DNA from: Sulfobacillus acidophilus DSM 10332
GTDB taxonomy: Bacteria > Bacillota > Sulfobacillia > Sulfobacillales > Sulfobacillaceae
Reading direction: 5' to 3'
Assembly: GCA_000237975.1 (NCBI GenBank)
Contig: CP003179.1
Span: forward strand, 930,001 to 994,000
DNA: 64,000 nucleotides
Positions 18,199 to 27,263 of the stretch are shown here, piece by piece. The notes beneath the pieces are model-generated. The model did not search any database, had not been told where the DNA came from, and saw only the letters and a program-made list of their open reading frames with translations. Position 1 is the first letter of the stretch; each line of letters begins with the position of its first letter. The position numbers and the translations under genes were made by a program.

Positions 18199-19602
18199 AT
18201 GGATAACGCATTTGATTTGATCGTCATCGGTGGCGGGGGCGGAGGTTATCCGGCTGCCTTTCGGCTGGCCCGGGCCGGGCGTTCCGTGTTGTTGGTGGAT
18301 GATAAAGGGAATTTGGGTGGCAACTGCCTTTATGAAGGGTGTGTCCCATCCAAAGCCGTGCGGGAATCGATCGCGTTATTTCAACATATTCAAGAGGCCG
18401 ATCGTTTTGGTCTGCAGGTGGCGGGGGCCCACGCGGATTGGCGCGCCATCCGAGCCTATAAGGACGGGATTCAAACCCGACGGTATCGGCAACATACGGA
18501 AGAGATCGAAGCGACGCCCCGGTTGACGTTTATTCGCGGCCGAGCGCGGTTTTTGGATAGCCGCCGGGTCGAAGTCACCGATCATGATCGGGGCACTCAA
18601 ACCGTGGTGACGGGGACCGATATCTTGATTGCCGCCGGCTCGGAAGCCAGCGCGCTGACGGTGCCCGGCTTCGAGCTGACCTGGAATCACCATCAGCTGT
18701 TTGCCTGGCAGGATACCGTGGAGTCCTTGCCTGACTCCGTTATTATTGTCGGAGCGGGGTATATCGGTCTGGAAGTGGCGTCCATGCTGGCCGATTTGGG
18801 CGTGAAGACGACCGTATTGGAAAAGGCCGATACCGTCTTACCCGGCATGGACCGGCAACTGGCGAGTGTACTGGCCGACATCCTTCACGACCGCATAACG
18901 ATAATCACGGGTGTGACCGTTAACGCTATCGTCAAACTTCCGGGCGGTGGATATCAAGTGGAGGGCTTGGCTCAGGGAGCATCGGAGCCTCGGCGATGGC
19001 AAGCCGGGCAGGTGATTTCGGCGGTCGGGCGGCGTCCGTACCTGACGCCGGAATTGGGTTTGGACCAGGCCGGGGTCCACTATAGCCCAAAGGGAATTGT
19101 GGTCGATGCGATGATGCGCACGAACGTTCCCCATATTTGGGCGGCCGGGGACGTCACCGGGCAATCGATGCTGTTTCATGCGGCGGTGCGTATGAGTGAA
19201 GTGGCCGCCCACGCGATTCTTGATCCCGACGGCACGGCCGATCGGTTTCGTGCCGAGGAGATGCCGGCAACGGTGTTTACCCGGCCGGAGGCGATGTCCG
19301 TCGGGTGGACGCGGGAAATGGCCGAGCGATTCGGCGAGCCCGTGTTTGAAGTCGAACGGTCGATGGGCGTGGAAGCACGGGCGCAAATCGCCTTGAGCAC
19401 GCCCGGCTTTTTAAAGATGGTCATTTCCCGGCAAACCGGGCAAATTCGGGGAATTCATGCGGTGGGTGTGGATGCGGCCGACTTGTCGGCCGTGGCGCAT
19501 CTCATTGTGCGTTTAGGGTTGACGCCGCGGCAACTAGGGCAGATGACATTTCCTCACCCGACGCAATTTGAAATCTTTGACCGGTTGGCCCGTAATGTCT
19601 AA
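18199..19602 (+). CDS. dihydrolipoamide dehydrogenase-like flavoprotein
   Basis: The 467-residue class I pyridine-nucleotide disulfide oxidoreductase has an FAD motif (LIVIGGGGGGYPAAFRLA) and the redox-active disulfide GGNCLYEGCVPSK. It also has an NAD motif (VIIVGAGYIGLEVASMLA) and the C-terminal HPT-E base motif (FPHPTQFE). It could be the E3 component of a 2-oxoacid dehydrogenase or of a lipoate-dependent system, but no E1/E2 genes are near. Start ATG 18199 follows GTGAGGTGATCAAG and gives the normal length. The frame upstream to 18046 is judged untranslated. Confidence 0.85.
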   Translation: MDNAFDLIVIGGGGGGYPAAFRLARAGRSVLLVDDKGNLGGNCLYEGCVPSKAVRESIALFQHIQEADRFGLQVAGAHADWRAIRAYKDGIQTRRYRQHTEEIEATPRLTFIRGRARFLDSRRVEVTDHDRGTQTVVTGTDILIAAGSEASALTVPGFELTWNHHQLFAWQDTVESLPDSVIIVGAGYIGLEVASMLADLGVKTTVLEKADTVLPGMDRQLASVLADILHDRITIITGVTVNAIVKLPGGGYQVEGLAQGASEPRRWQAGQVISAVGRRPYLTPELGLDQAGVHYSPKGIVVDAMMRTNVPHIWAAGDVTGQSMLFHAAVRMSEVAAHAILDPDGTADRFRAEEMPATVFTRPEAMSVGWTREMAERFGEPVFEVERSMGVEARAQIALSTPGFLKMVISRQTGQIRGIHAVGVDAADLSAVAHLIVRLGLTPRQLGQMTFPHPTQFEIFDRLARNV

Positions 19603-19694
19603 CCGGGTTGTCAGAGATTTCCGGCAGTTGTCAGAAGGTGAGGTGGTATGATAAAACAAATCAAGTCTCTCGCGAATGGATGGGAAGGCAGACA

Positions 19695-20540
19695 ATGGGC
19701 TACCTCGACCAACATTACAACTGGCTGGTGCTCTGGCACCCCGAAACCTTGGTGCTGGTGATCTTATTGACGGTACTCTATTTTCAGGTGACCAGTCCTG
19801 ACGCTTTGGGGGCACGTTGGGGTTTTTCTCGCCCTTCGGCGGGACAAGTCCGGTTTTGGCTGGCGGCGATGCTGATGGACTACTTGGCCATGGGTTCGCC
19901 GCTGGCTACCGTCGCGGACGGCTATTTGTATGTCGGACATATGTTGCAAGTGACCATTTTGACCATGATCGTGCCTCCGCTCATTTGGGCGAGTCTGCCG
20001 GCGGACGTGATTGAGACTTTGCTCAACCGGCCCTGGGCGGCCCGGCTTTTCCGCATCTGGGGACATCCCTTGTTGGCCTTGGTCATTTTTAATGTGCTCA
20101 CCTGGATTTGGGACTATCCGCCGATTTTGGACAAAACCCTGCAAGTGAGTGTGTTATTTGTGATCGGCAACTACATCATGTTAATTGCCGGACTATTTTT
20201 GTGGTGGCCGGTGATGGCGCCCCGGGCGCAGAACATCGGCGGTCGGCGCGGGTTTCGCGAACTATTGACACCGCCGGCGGGAGTGGCGATTAGCCCCGAG
20301 GCCCAAATGCTGTATCTTTTTTTCAACTTTGACCTGATGATGCCCCCGACCATTTTTATTGCCGATACCACCAAGCCCTTTTATGCGTTTTATGAGCGAG
20401 CGCCGCACGTCTTTGGTCTGGGCGCGCTGGCCGATCAGCAAACCGGCGCGTTGTTAATGGGTGTGGCCATGTTTTTGGCGTATGCGATTGCCTTTGGTGC
20501 GGCGTTTCGGCGATATGATTTCTCGTCCTGGTACGCTTAA
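19695..20540 (+). CDS. ctaG: CtaG-type cytochrome c oxidase assembly protein
   Basis: The 281-residue protein has about seven membrane segments and the caa3_CtaG family features DYLAMGSPLATVADGYLYVGHMLQ and LWWPVMAP. In Bacillus CtaG is needed to mature the CuA/CuB-containing caa3 oxidase. The ATG at 19695 follows GGAAGG, with ATG 19680 as an alternative. No oxidase subunits adjoin it. The SCO1 fusion (40906) and CcoI-type ATPase (55767) elsewhere in the window serve the same broad process. Confidence 0.85.
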   Translation: MGYLDQHYNWLVLWHPETLVLVILLTVLYFQVTSPDALGARWGFSRPSAGQVRFWLAAMLMDYLAMGSPLATVADGYLYVGHMLQVTILTMIVPPLIWASLPADVIETLLNRPWAARLFRIWGHPLLALVIFNVLTWIWDYPPILDKTLQVSVLFVIGNYIMLIAGLFLWWPVMAPRAQNIGGRRGFRELLTPPAGVAISPEAQMLYLFFNFDLMMPPTIFIADTTKPFYAFYERAPHVFGLGALADQQTGALLMGVAMFLAYAIAFGAAFRRYDFSSWYA

Positions 20541-20545
20541 AACAA

Positions 20546-20576
20546 ACTTCGGGGCCCTTATCCCAGGCCCCGAAGT
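20546..20576. terminator. bidirectional terminator, ctaG / serA
   Basis: A perfect 11-bp stem (ACTTCGGGGCC / GGCCCCGAAGT, 9-nt loop) lies between two converging genes. On the plus strand AT-rich sequence follows. Confidence 0.75.
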
Positions 20577-20585
20577 CGATGGAAA

Positions 20586-22154
20586 TTATTCTTCAAACAC
20601 GTACACGTCTTGAATGCCCGGCAAGGCACGAATGGCGTTGAGCAGCGCGGGAGGCGGCGAGGTGTCCAATGTCAGCACCATCAGCGCCCGATCGCCTTGG
20701 CGGGTTCGGCCCAAGTGTAAATCGCCGATGTTGATATCGTATTGACCCACTAAGGTGCCGACTTTGCCGACGACGCCGGGTGCATCTTGATGGCGGGTAA
20801 TCAAGGCGCGTTCCGGCCAAGGGATTTCCATCGGGATGCCGGCCAACACTTTGAATACCGGTGTGCCTTGACGCAAGGTCAATACGGTTTCGGTATCCGG
20901 TTGCCCCTCCCAGCGGAGTTTGAGCGTAGGCTCCCCCGAATCGGCTCCGTCTTCTTCCACGAGTAACCGAATGCCTTGTTCCTCCGCCTTGATTAAGGCG
21001 TTGACAGTGTTGACCCGATCGTCGACCCGTTCTTGTAATACGGCGGCTAACACGGCTTGCCGCATCCAGGGGGCAACCGATCCGGCAATATCCCCACTTA
21101 AGGTGAGCACGAGGTGATGGCCGGGCACCGGATTTAAGGTGGCGAAAACTCGGCCGGCAACCTGGGCGGCATAATCCAACGCATGGAGTTGATCGTGTTC
21201 GATATCGGGGATCGGTACGTTGACGATATTGGGCGGGGTCAGTCCGTTGAGCGCGTCAATCACACCCCGGGCGGTCATTACGCCCACTTCGGCCAAGGCT
21301 TCATGGGTCGAACCGCCCAAGTGCGGGGTCATGACCACGTGGGGGAACTGGAAGAGTTTGAGGGTTTTGGGCGGCGGTTCGCTTGAGAACACGTCGAGGC
21401 CGGCGCCTTGAATATGGCCCGATTCCATGAGGGTCGCCAGCGCATCCTCATCAATTAAACCGCCACGGGCCGCGTTTATCACAACCGCGCCCCGCGGTAA
21501 GCGCGAAAGCAAATCGAGTCCCAGTTTAGGGCCCGATTTGGGGGTGTGGATGGTCAGAATGTCGATGTCCGGCAAGAGGGCTTCCAACGACGTGACCCGC
21601 GTCACGTTGTGGGCGCGGAAAATATCGTCGGTCAGGTAAGGATCGTAGGCGGTGACCGTCATCCGGAACCCGTGGGCAATCCGGGCGACGTTTCGTCCCA
21701 CGCGACCTAACCCGATAATACCCAGACGTTTGCCGTAAAGCTCTTGGCCTAAATAGGCCTGACGGTTCCACCCGCCTTCCCGAACATGCTGATCACCCAA
21801 CAAAATATTGCGCATCACGGCTAACATCAGGCCGAAAGTATGTTCGGCGGCCGCGATGGCGTTGGCGCCGGGCGCATTGATCACGGCCAGTCCCAGTTCG
21901 GTGGCAGCGTCCAAATCCACGTTATCCACTCCGGCACCGGCTCGAGCGACGACTTTCAGCCGAGGGTGCCCCGCCATAATGTCACGGGTCAGGCGATGGG
22001 CACTTCGAATAATGACCGCATCGTACCCGTCCATGAGGCCAGGTAAATCCTCCGGCGGCAACAAATCATAGGCATCCACCTCGGCGTGCTGGCGGAGAAA
22101 GGCTAAGCCTTCCGGACCCAGCGCCTCGGTAACCAAAATCTTGTAGGGTTTCAT
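20586..22154 (-). CDS. serA: D-3-phosphoglycerate dehydrogenase
   Basis: The 522-residue enzyme performs the first step of serine synthesis, oxidising 3-phosphoglycerate to 3-phosphohydroxypyruvate. It has the NAD motif GIIGLGRVGRNVA, the catalytic Arg in NAARGGLIDEDAL and the His in HLGGSTHEA. A following ASB domain and a C-terminal ACT domain (RHQDAPGVVGKVG) make it the long, allosteric type found in Bacillus. It is the second gene of the T-box-controlled operon that starts with the class V aminotransferase at 23369. The binding site is GAAGGAGG. Confidence 0.95.
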   Translation of the reverse strand: MKPYKILVTEALGPEGLAFLRQHAEVDAYDLLPPEDLPGLMDGYDAVIIRSAHRLTRDIMAGHPRLKVVARAGAGVDNVDLDAATELGLAVINAPGANAIAAAEHTFGLMLAVMRNILLGDQHVREGGWNRQAYLGQELYGKRLGIIGLGRVGRNVARIAHGFRMTVTAYDPYLTDDIFRAHNVTRVTSLEALLPDIDILTIHTPKSGPKLGLDLLSRLPRGAVVINAARGGLIDEDALATLMESGHIQGAGLDVFSSEPPPKTLKLFQFPHVVMTPHLGGSTHEALAEVGVMTARGVIDALNGLTPPNIVNVPIPDIEHDQLHALDYAAQVAGRVFATLNPVPGHHLVLTLSGDIAGSVAPWMRQAVLAAVLQERVDDRVNTVNALIKAEEQGIRLLVEEDGADSGEPTLKLRWEGQPDTETVLTLRQGTPVFKVLAGIPMEIPWPERALITRHQDAPGVVGKVGTLVGQYDINIGDLHLGRTRQGDRALMVLTLDTSPPPALLNAIRALPGIQDVYVFEE

Positions 22155-22191
22155 GACTGTCCTCCTTCAAAATGGGTAAGGCAAAGCCGGA

Positions 22192-22210
22192 CTTTGAGTC
22201 GATCTCAAAG
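22192..22210 (-). other. small hairpin between aminotransferase and serA
   Basis: CTTTGAG and CTCAAAG flank a 5-nt loop in the 78-nt spacer of the serine operon. It has no T-run, so it may be a processing or stabilising element rather than a terminator. Confidence 0.35.
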
Positions 22211-22232
22211 CCCCGTGGGCCAATGCGAACGA

Positions 22233-23369
22233 TTAGGAGAAAACCGGAGACGGAGATTTCCAGGCGGTAAATGCGGCTTCAAGCGCCGGGAGGGGATTCG
22301 GCACCATGTGGGCCAAAATACCTAATCCGCCCCATAAGTCGGCCGCATCAACCGCGCCGACATGACCGATACGGATGGCCGAATGATGCCACGGCCCGAG
22401 GCCTCCGGCAATTTGTAAACCCCTCTCCGCCGCCTGACGGCGCAGGTCTGCCGGCGTTAAAGGAGCCGGTACCGATAAGGCGGTGACGGTGGGGGAGGTA
22501 ACATTCTCGCCCACCAAGGGGGGGAGTCCCGCCGCTTCGCCGAATGCCCGTGCCATCTGCGCCAGTTGTCGGTGCCGGGCCAAACGGGCCGCTTCGCCTT
22601 CTTCGTCCAGGAGTTCTAAGGCGGCGTCGAGACCGTAAATTAAGGAAACCGCCGGGGTGTAGGGTAAATGGCCGTCCAGGTACGGCCGGAGATCGAGATA
22701 ATGGCGTCCGCGACGATCCTTGAGAACGTGTTCGACGGCGCGTCCCGACAGGCCCAGGATCGCCAAGCCCGGTGGGCACATAAATCCCTTTTGCGAGGCC
22801 GCAATAATCACGTCGGCTTGCGACTGCATCAGATTGAACGGTACCGACGGCACGCCGCTGATGCTATCCACTAAGATTAAAGGCGAGTGGGGCAGCGCGC
22901 GAATACGCGGGGCCAGGGTTTCGACCGGGTTGAGTACGCCCGTGGAGGTTTCGTTATGGGTCAATAAAACGCCTTTGACCGGCGTACGTTCCAGCACTTC
23001 AAGTACTTGCCCCTCGTCAAAGGCCTGGCCCCATTCAAAGGCGACGGTTTCGACCTGGATATCCATCGCCTGGGCAATTTCTTTAAACCGCTTGCCGAAA
23101 AGGCCGGTTTCCACCGATAGGACGTGATCGCCGGGCTGAAAAAAGTTTTGGATCGCGGCTTCCAGACCACCGGTTCCTGAAGCCGGCAAAACGGCGACGC
23201 GGCCGGCATTCCCGACATGTAAGAGGGCTGCCAAGCGGGCGTACACCCGCGCTAATACCGGCTCGAAGACGTTTCCGCGATGATCGGACATGCTGCGTAA
23301 CATGGCTTGTTGGACCCGTTCGGGGACGGGGGTAGGGCCGGGCAACAAAATATGCGGGGTGTCTAGCAC
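22233..23369 (-). CDS. class V aminotransferase, probable phosphoserine/serine-pyruvate type
   Basis: The 378-residue fold-type I PLP enzyme opens with LLPGPTPVPERVQQAML and carries the Schiff-base Lys in AASQKGFMCPPG. It is closest in pattern to serine-pyruvate, alanine-glyoxylate and serine-glyoxylate aminotransferases. Its position directly before serA, behind a serine T-box, suggests it works as the phosphoserine aminotransferase. Class V members of this branch replace SerC in some bacteria. A GTG start at 23369 is chosen because AGGAGG lies 9 nt upstream. The ATG at 23384-side sits inside that site. Confidence 0.85.
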   Translation of the reverse strand: MLDTPHILLPGPTPVPERVQQAMLRSMSDHRGNVFEPVLARVYARLAALLHVGNAGRVAVLPASGTGGLEAAIQNFFQPGDHVLSVETGLFGKRFKEIAQAMDIQVETVAFEWGQAFDEGQVLEVLERTPVKGVLLTHNETSTGVLNPVETLAPRIRALPHSPLILVDSISGVPSVPFNLMQSQADVIIAASQKGFMCPPGLAILGLSGRAVEHVLKDRRGRHYLDLRPYLDGHLPYTPAVSLIYGLDAALELLDEEGEAARLARHRQLAQMARAFGEAAGLPPLVGENVTSPTVTALSVPAPLTPADLRRQAAERGLQIAGGLGPWHHSAIRIGHVGAVDAADLWGGLGILAHMVPNPLPALEAAFTAWKSPSPVFS

Positions 23370-23410
23370 AACTTTCGACCTCCTCATGGTTCGGCGACAT
23401 GTGGCGCAAA

Positions 23411-23628
23411 ACAAGAAAAACCGCCCATATAGGGACGGTAGTACCGCGGTGCCACCCTATTTGACGAAGAGAGTTCCTCGTCCGCTTCAGGCCATAACGC
23501 CGGCTCGCGATCAGCTCATCGCTGATGTCCTCCGGGGTGGAATCGGGCTCGGAATTTCCCGTCGGTTTCCATCCTCCCGACTTTCTGAAGGGTCATCCGG
23601 CTCTTCCCGTTCATCGGACTATATTGTG
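23411..23628 (-). promoter_or_regulatory. T-box riboswitch, probably tRNA-Ser responsive
   Basis: The conserved T-box AGGGTGGCACCGCGG is at 23458-23444. It can pair with the following CCGTCCCT to form the antiterminator. The competing terminator (23439-23421) ends in TTTTT. Upstream, stem I shows a GA/K-turn base (GATGAAC with GGAGGACATC), GGGAAGAG and the distal AGAAAGTCGG-GGATGGAAA-CCGAC element. In the specifier region GATTCCACC, the UCC triplet (23541-23539) followed by A fits tRNA-Ser(GGA). Charged-tRNA shortage would switch on the aminotransferase-serA operon. Confidence 0.93.
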
Positions 23629-23629
23629 G

Positions 23630-23658
23630 ATTATGGCAAAATTCTTGGACCCTGTAAA
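23630..23658 (-). promoter_or_regulatory. sigma-A promoter of the T-box serine operon
   Basis: On the minus strand TTTACA (23658-23653) and CATAAT (23635-23630) are 17 nt apart. The predicted start falls a few bases before stem I of the T-box leader. Confidence 0.8.
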
Positions 23659-23841
23659 GAGTCGGTCTAAAATTTTTCCGAATTCGGTCGAGAATTGTTC
23701 GGATGCGCCCTGCCCCGGAGGAACGCCGCCCGTCCCGAAGAACGGGGTTTGACGGCCCATGCCGATAACGTGGGTCCCTCTATTCGATTAGGCCGATTAT
23801 TTGATATGATGCGGTATAAAAGCGTTGCAAGGGGTGGTCCT

Positions 23842-25059
23842 ATGTTGGTCGTACAAAAATATGGAGGCAGTTCGTTAGCGACGACCGAATTGGTGAAGCA
23901 TGTGGCGACCAAGATCACCCAAACGGTTCAACAGGGCAATCAAGTGGTGGTGGTGGTATCCGCGATGGGGGATACCACGGATGACCTCATTGCCCGGTCG
24001 GAAGATTTGGTCACGAATCCGGTCGCGCGAGAAATGGATGCTCTATTAGCCACCGGCGAAATGCAATCGGCGGCCTTGATGGCGATGACGTTATCGGCCC
24101 AAGGGACTCCGGCCCGATCGTTTTCCGGGTGGCAGGCGGGTATTCGAACGGACGGAGAACACGGGAAGGCGCGCATCCAAGCCGTCAATCCGGAGGCGCT
24201 ACAAGCGGCGTTGGCCGAAGGCATTGTCCCGGTGGTTACCGGTTTTCAAGGCATCGGCCCTGACGGGGCGGTGACCACGCTGGGACGTGGCGGCTCCGAT
24301 TTAACCGCCATAGCGATTGCGGCCGCACTGGACGCGGATCGCTGTGAAATCTATTCGGATGTGGCCGGGGTATTTACGGCGGATCCCCGCGTGGTGCCGT
24401 TAGCGCACCCGCTGGCGGCTTTATCGTACGATGAAATGTTGGAGTTGGCGAGTCAAGGGGCACAGGTCCTCCAAACCCAGGCGGTGCTTTACGCCCGTGG
24501 AGCGGGGGTGGCAGTCCACGCCCGTTCGACCTTTGATGATGAGCCGGGTACGGTCGTCCGAGACGATGTGCGATCATCCGACGGTCCGGTGACGGCCGTG
24601 GCGTTAGATTCTCATATCACGAAGATGGCATTGCTCGGTGTACCGGATACGCCCGGGGTGGCGGCCTATGTGTGTGAGCAATTGGCCTCGTCAGGCATTA
24701 ACATTGACTTGGTCTTTCAAGCGGTATCGCATGAGGATGAACGGGCCGATATCGCTCTGACGATTGCGGATAGCGACCGCGACAAGGCCCGCGGTATTTT
24801 GACCCAGGTGTTAAAGGACTTAGGCGGTCGGCAACTGTTGGTGGATTCGGAAGTGGCCAAGGTGTCCGCGGTCGGGGCGGGGGTCCGTAATCATCCGGGC
24901 GTGGCGGCCACCATGTTTCGCGCATTGGCCGATGCCGAAATCAATATCCAGATGATCTCGACCTCGGAAATCAAAATCGCCTGTATCATTCACCGACACG
25001 AAGCCCAGCAGGCGTTAAACCGGATTCACGCCGCATTTAACCTCGAAGACCGGGACTAA
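23842..25059 (+). CDS. lysC: aspartate kinase
   Basis: The 405-residue enzyme phosphorylates aspartate at the head of the Lys/Thr/Met pathway. It has the kinase motif KYGGSSLA, the loop GRGGSDLTAIAIAAAL and two C-terminal ACT domains (VPDTGVAAYVCEQLASSG-like and GAGVRNHPGVAATMF). The length matches Bacillus LysC-type isozymes. The ATG at 23842 follows AGGGGTGG and gives the family N-terminus. It is divergent from the serine T-box operon and converges on thrB. Confidence 0.94.
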   Translation: MLVVQKYGGSSLATTELVKHVATKITQTVQQGNQVVVVVSAMGDTTDDLIARSEDLVTNPVAREMDALLATGEMQSAALMAMTLSAQGTPARSFSGWQAGIRTDGEHGKARIQAVNPEALQAALAEGIVPVVTGFQGIGPDGAVTTLGRGGSDLTAIAIAAALDADRCEIYSDVAGVFTADPRVVPLAHPLAALSYDEMLELASQGAQVLQTQAVLYARGAGVAVHARSTFDDEPGTVVRDDVRSSDGPVTAVALDSHITKMALLGVPDTPGVAAYVCEQLASSGINIDLVFQAVSHEDERADIALTIADSDRDKARGILTQVLKDLGGRQLLVDSEVAKVSAVGAGVRNHPGVAATMFRALADAEINIQMISTSEIKIACIIHRHEAQQALNRIHAAFNLEDRD

Positions 25060-25083
25060 TTCCCGGGATGCGCAAATAATCGG

Positions 25084-25109
25084 AATCAGGCCGGCGTTCC
25101 GGCCTGATT
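25084..25109. terminator. bidirectional terminator, lysC / thrB
   Basis: A perfect 11-bp stem (AATCAGGCCGG / CCGGCCTGATT) with a CGTT loop begins 24 nt after the lysC stop and overlaps the thrB stop codon. Short T-rich ends occur on both sides. Confidence 0.8.
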
Positions 25110-26079
25110 ATACTTGGGTCGATGTCTGTAAAAGGCGGGTATGCCAAGGAATGTTGGAGGCGCTGCGCCACCGCCAAGAATCGAGCACCGATTGGGCGCC
25201 CCAGGGGCTAGGAGCGGTTTCATGGACCGTAAAGCCCTCCGGAAACACGGCTTCGGCTATCTCAAACACCCGGCGGCGCACGCCTTCTAAACGGTCGGGA
25301 GAGACCAAGGCTATCATCGTGGGTCCGGAACCGGACAACGCGGCAAATTCGGCCCCCGCCGCCAAAGCCCCCTCGATAATCGGCCGCATGCCAGGGACTA
25401 AAGCTTCTCGGTACGGTTGGTGCAAGCGATCCTCTCCCGCATACCGCAAAAGGGACCAATCCCGCTGAGACACCGCATGAATCCAGAGGGCCAGCCGTTG
25501 GCTATTGAATAAGGCATCCTCTAGCGACACTTGAGTCGGCAACACTTGCCGAGCGGCCTCCGTGGAGACGTGAAACGAGGGAATAATCAGCAGAACTTTT
25601 AATTCCGGCGATCGGTAATGGTGCACATGGACACGCCGACCATCGTTCCACGCAAATACGAAGCCTCCATATAACGCGGCCGCCACATTATCCGGATGAC
25701 CTTCTAATTTAAGCGCCCACTCCATCAACTCGTCGACCGTTAAGCGCTTTTCCAGTACGGTATTCGCCAATAATAAGCCGGCGACAATGGCAGCGGCGCT
25801 CGAACCCAACCCGCGCGCCAAGGGAATTTGGCTGACGACTTTCAGCCGACCCGTCGGCATGGGGGAGCCGGTCACGTGTCGATATAACGTGTCGGCGGTT
25901 CGCCATACGAGGTTGTCGCTCGTTTCCGGAATCATGCCGCGACCTTCGCCGCGGACTTCGATGGCGAGGCTGTCGTCCAAGGTAAACCAGCATTCGAGGT
26001 AGATCGAGAGCGCCATGCCTAAACTGTCGAACCCCGATCCGAGATTGGCGGTGCTGGCCGGCACCTTAATGTGCCACAT
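25108..26079 (-). CDS. thrB: homoserine kinase
   Basis: The 323-residue GHMP kinase makes O-phosphohomoserine for threonine synthase. It has the N-terminal VPASTANLGSGFDSLGMAL, the ATP loop PLARGLGSSAAA and the C-terminal GAEFAALSGSGPTM. ATG 26079 lies inside the last codons of thrC (14-bp overlap) behind AAAAAGGAG, so the two genes are coupled. Homoserine dehydrogenase is not in the window. Confidence 0.95.
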   Translation of the reverse strand: MWHIKVPASTANLGSGFDSLGMALSIYLECWFTLDDSLAIEVRGEGRGMIPETSDNLVWRTADTLYRHVTGSPMPTGRLKVVSQIPLARGLGSSAAAIVAGLLLANTVLEKRLTVDELMEWALKLEGHPDNVAAALYGGFVFAWNDGRRVHVHHYRSPELKVLLIIPSFHVSTEAARQVLPTQVSLEDALFNSQRLALWIHAVSQRDWSLLRYAGEDRLHQPYREALVPGMRPIIEGALAAGAEFAALSGSGPTMIALVSPDRLEGVRRRVFEIAEAVFPEGFTVHETAPSPWGAQSVLDSWRWRSASNIPWHTRLLQTSTQV

Positions 26080-27115
26080 GGGCGTCCTGCTCCTTTTTGG
26101 ACAACAGCTGATTAATCGTGGATAAAATCGTATCGGCAGTGGTGACCACCGGTTCGGCATCGACCCACTGAAGAGGGGTGGTACCGTCTTTGAGGCCCGA
26201 CCCGGTTAAAACGGCCACCACGTCCCCCGCCGGGATCGCTCCCATCTCGAATAACTGCTTTAACCCGGCGTACGCGGTCGCGGAGGCCGGCTCAACGTAC
26301 ACTCCGCCGCGGGCCAATTCCTTTTGGGCGGCCAGAATGAGGGCATCGCTGACGGCGAAAAATCGCCCTCGGGACTCGGCCACGGCTTCTCGGGCCAGAT
26401 GGGCACTGGCCGGTTTACCAATCCGGATGGCCGACGCGACCGTTTGCGGGTGTTCGAAAAATTCGCCTTTTACCAGCGGGCTAGCCCCTTCGGCCTGAAT
26501 GCCCATCATCTGCGGAATTCCCCGCCCGTAGCGGCGAAACCCTTGAAAGTAAGCCGAAATGTTACCGGCATTGCCGACCGGAATCACTAACGCGGCCGGC
26601 GCATGACCCAAGCTGTCGACGACTTCGTAGGCTCCCGTTTCTTGCCCCCGAAGCCGCCAGGGGTTGACGGAATTGACCAAGGCAATCGCCGGGTTTTCGT
26701 CCGCGGTCCGTCGGACGAGGGCCAGCGCGGCATCGAAATTACCTTCGACAGCCAACAACGTGGCACCATAGGCACTGGCTTGCAACATTTTTTCTCGGGT
26801 GACTTGGCCTTGGGGTACGACCACCAACGCGGATAATCCCGCCCGTCCGGCATAAGCGGCGGCGGATGCCGCCGTATTACCGGTGGAGGCACAAATGACG
26901 GCTTTGGCGCCTTCATGGCGTGCAATACTGACGGCCACCGTCATACCTCGGTCTTTGAACGATCCGGTGGGATTCATCCCTTCCAACTTAAGCCAGACCC
27001 GGGTGTTATGCCACTGGCTCCAGGGAATTAAGGGCGTAGAGCCTTCACCTAAGGACACGGGTTCCAGATCCGGTAAATCGAGATATTTGCGGTAGCGTTG
27101 GATCACGCCGGACAT
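26066..27115 (-). CDS. thrC: threonine synthase
   Basis: The 349-residue fold-type II PLP enzyme converts O-phosphohomoserine to threonine. The PLP Lys is in NPTGSFKDRGM, and the phosphate-binding and dipole segments STGNTAASAAAYAGRAG and PVGNAGNISAYF are present. The length is that of the short bacterial/Bacillus class. It is the first gene of a thrC-thrB pair and is divergent from the methionine operon. Confidence 0.95.
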   Translation of the reverse strand: MSGVIQRYRKYLDLPDLEPVSLGEGSTPLIPWSQWHNTRVWLKLEGMNPTGSFKDRGMTVAVSIARHEGAKAVICASTGNTAASAAAYAGRAGLSALVVVPQGQVTREKMLQASAYGATLLAVEGNFDAALALVRRTADENPAIALVNSVNPWRLRGQETGAYEVVDSLGHAPAALVIPVGNAGNISAYFQGFRRYGRGIPQMMGIQAEGASPLVKGEFFEHPQTVASAIRIGKPASAHLAREAVAESRGRFFAVSDALILAAQKELARGGVYVEPASATAYAGLKQLFEMGAIPAGDVVAVLTGSGLKDGTTPLQWVDAEPVVTTADTILSTINQLLSKKEQDAHVAH

Positions 27116-27155
27116 AGTGTTAGCCTCCAGAAGTCGACGATGTAAAATTATTAAA

Positions 27156-27185
27156 ATAGTAGCATATCCCGTTTCTTCGGCACAA
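27156..27185 (-). promoter_or_regulatory. candidate promoter of thrCB
   Basis: On the minus strand TTGTGC (27185-27180) and TACTAT (27161-27156) are separated by 18 nt, about 40 nt ahead of the thrC start. A transcription start near 27149 would leave a short leader with no obvious RNA element. Confidence 0.55.
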
Positions 27186-27208
27186 CCGTCGAAGGTCGAT
27201 TCCGACTC

Positions 27209-27237
27209 TTGACGGGACCGTTCGCTCGTGGTATTTT
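27209..27237 (+). promoter_or_regulatory. sigma-A promoter of the SAM-riboswitch operon
   Basis: TTGACG (27209-27214) and TATTTT (27232-27237) are 17 nt apart. The aptamer begins about 20 nt after the expected start. The -10 box runs into the palindrome described at 27233-27249. Confidence 0.75.
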
Positions 27238-27249
27238 GTCAGACAAAAT
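27233..27249. promoter_or_regulatory. palindromic operator overlapping the -10 box
   Basis: ATTTTGTC-A-GACAAAAT is a perfect inverted repeat with a 1-nt centre. It is too tight to form an RNA hairpin but suits a dimeric DNA-binding protein. The TTGTC-N-GACAA core resembles sites of GntR/FadR-type regulators. Binding here would block RNA polymerase, adding repression on top of the SAM riboswitch. Confidence 0.6.
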
Positions 27250-27263
27250 CCATAAGGTTTCAA

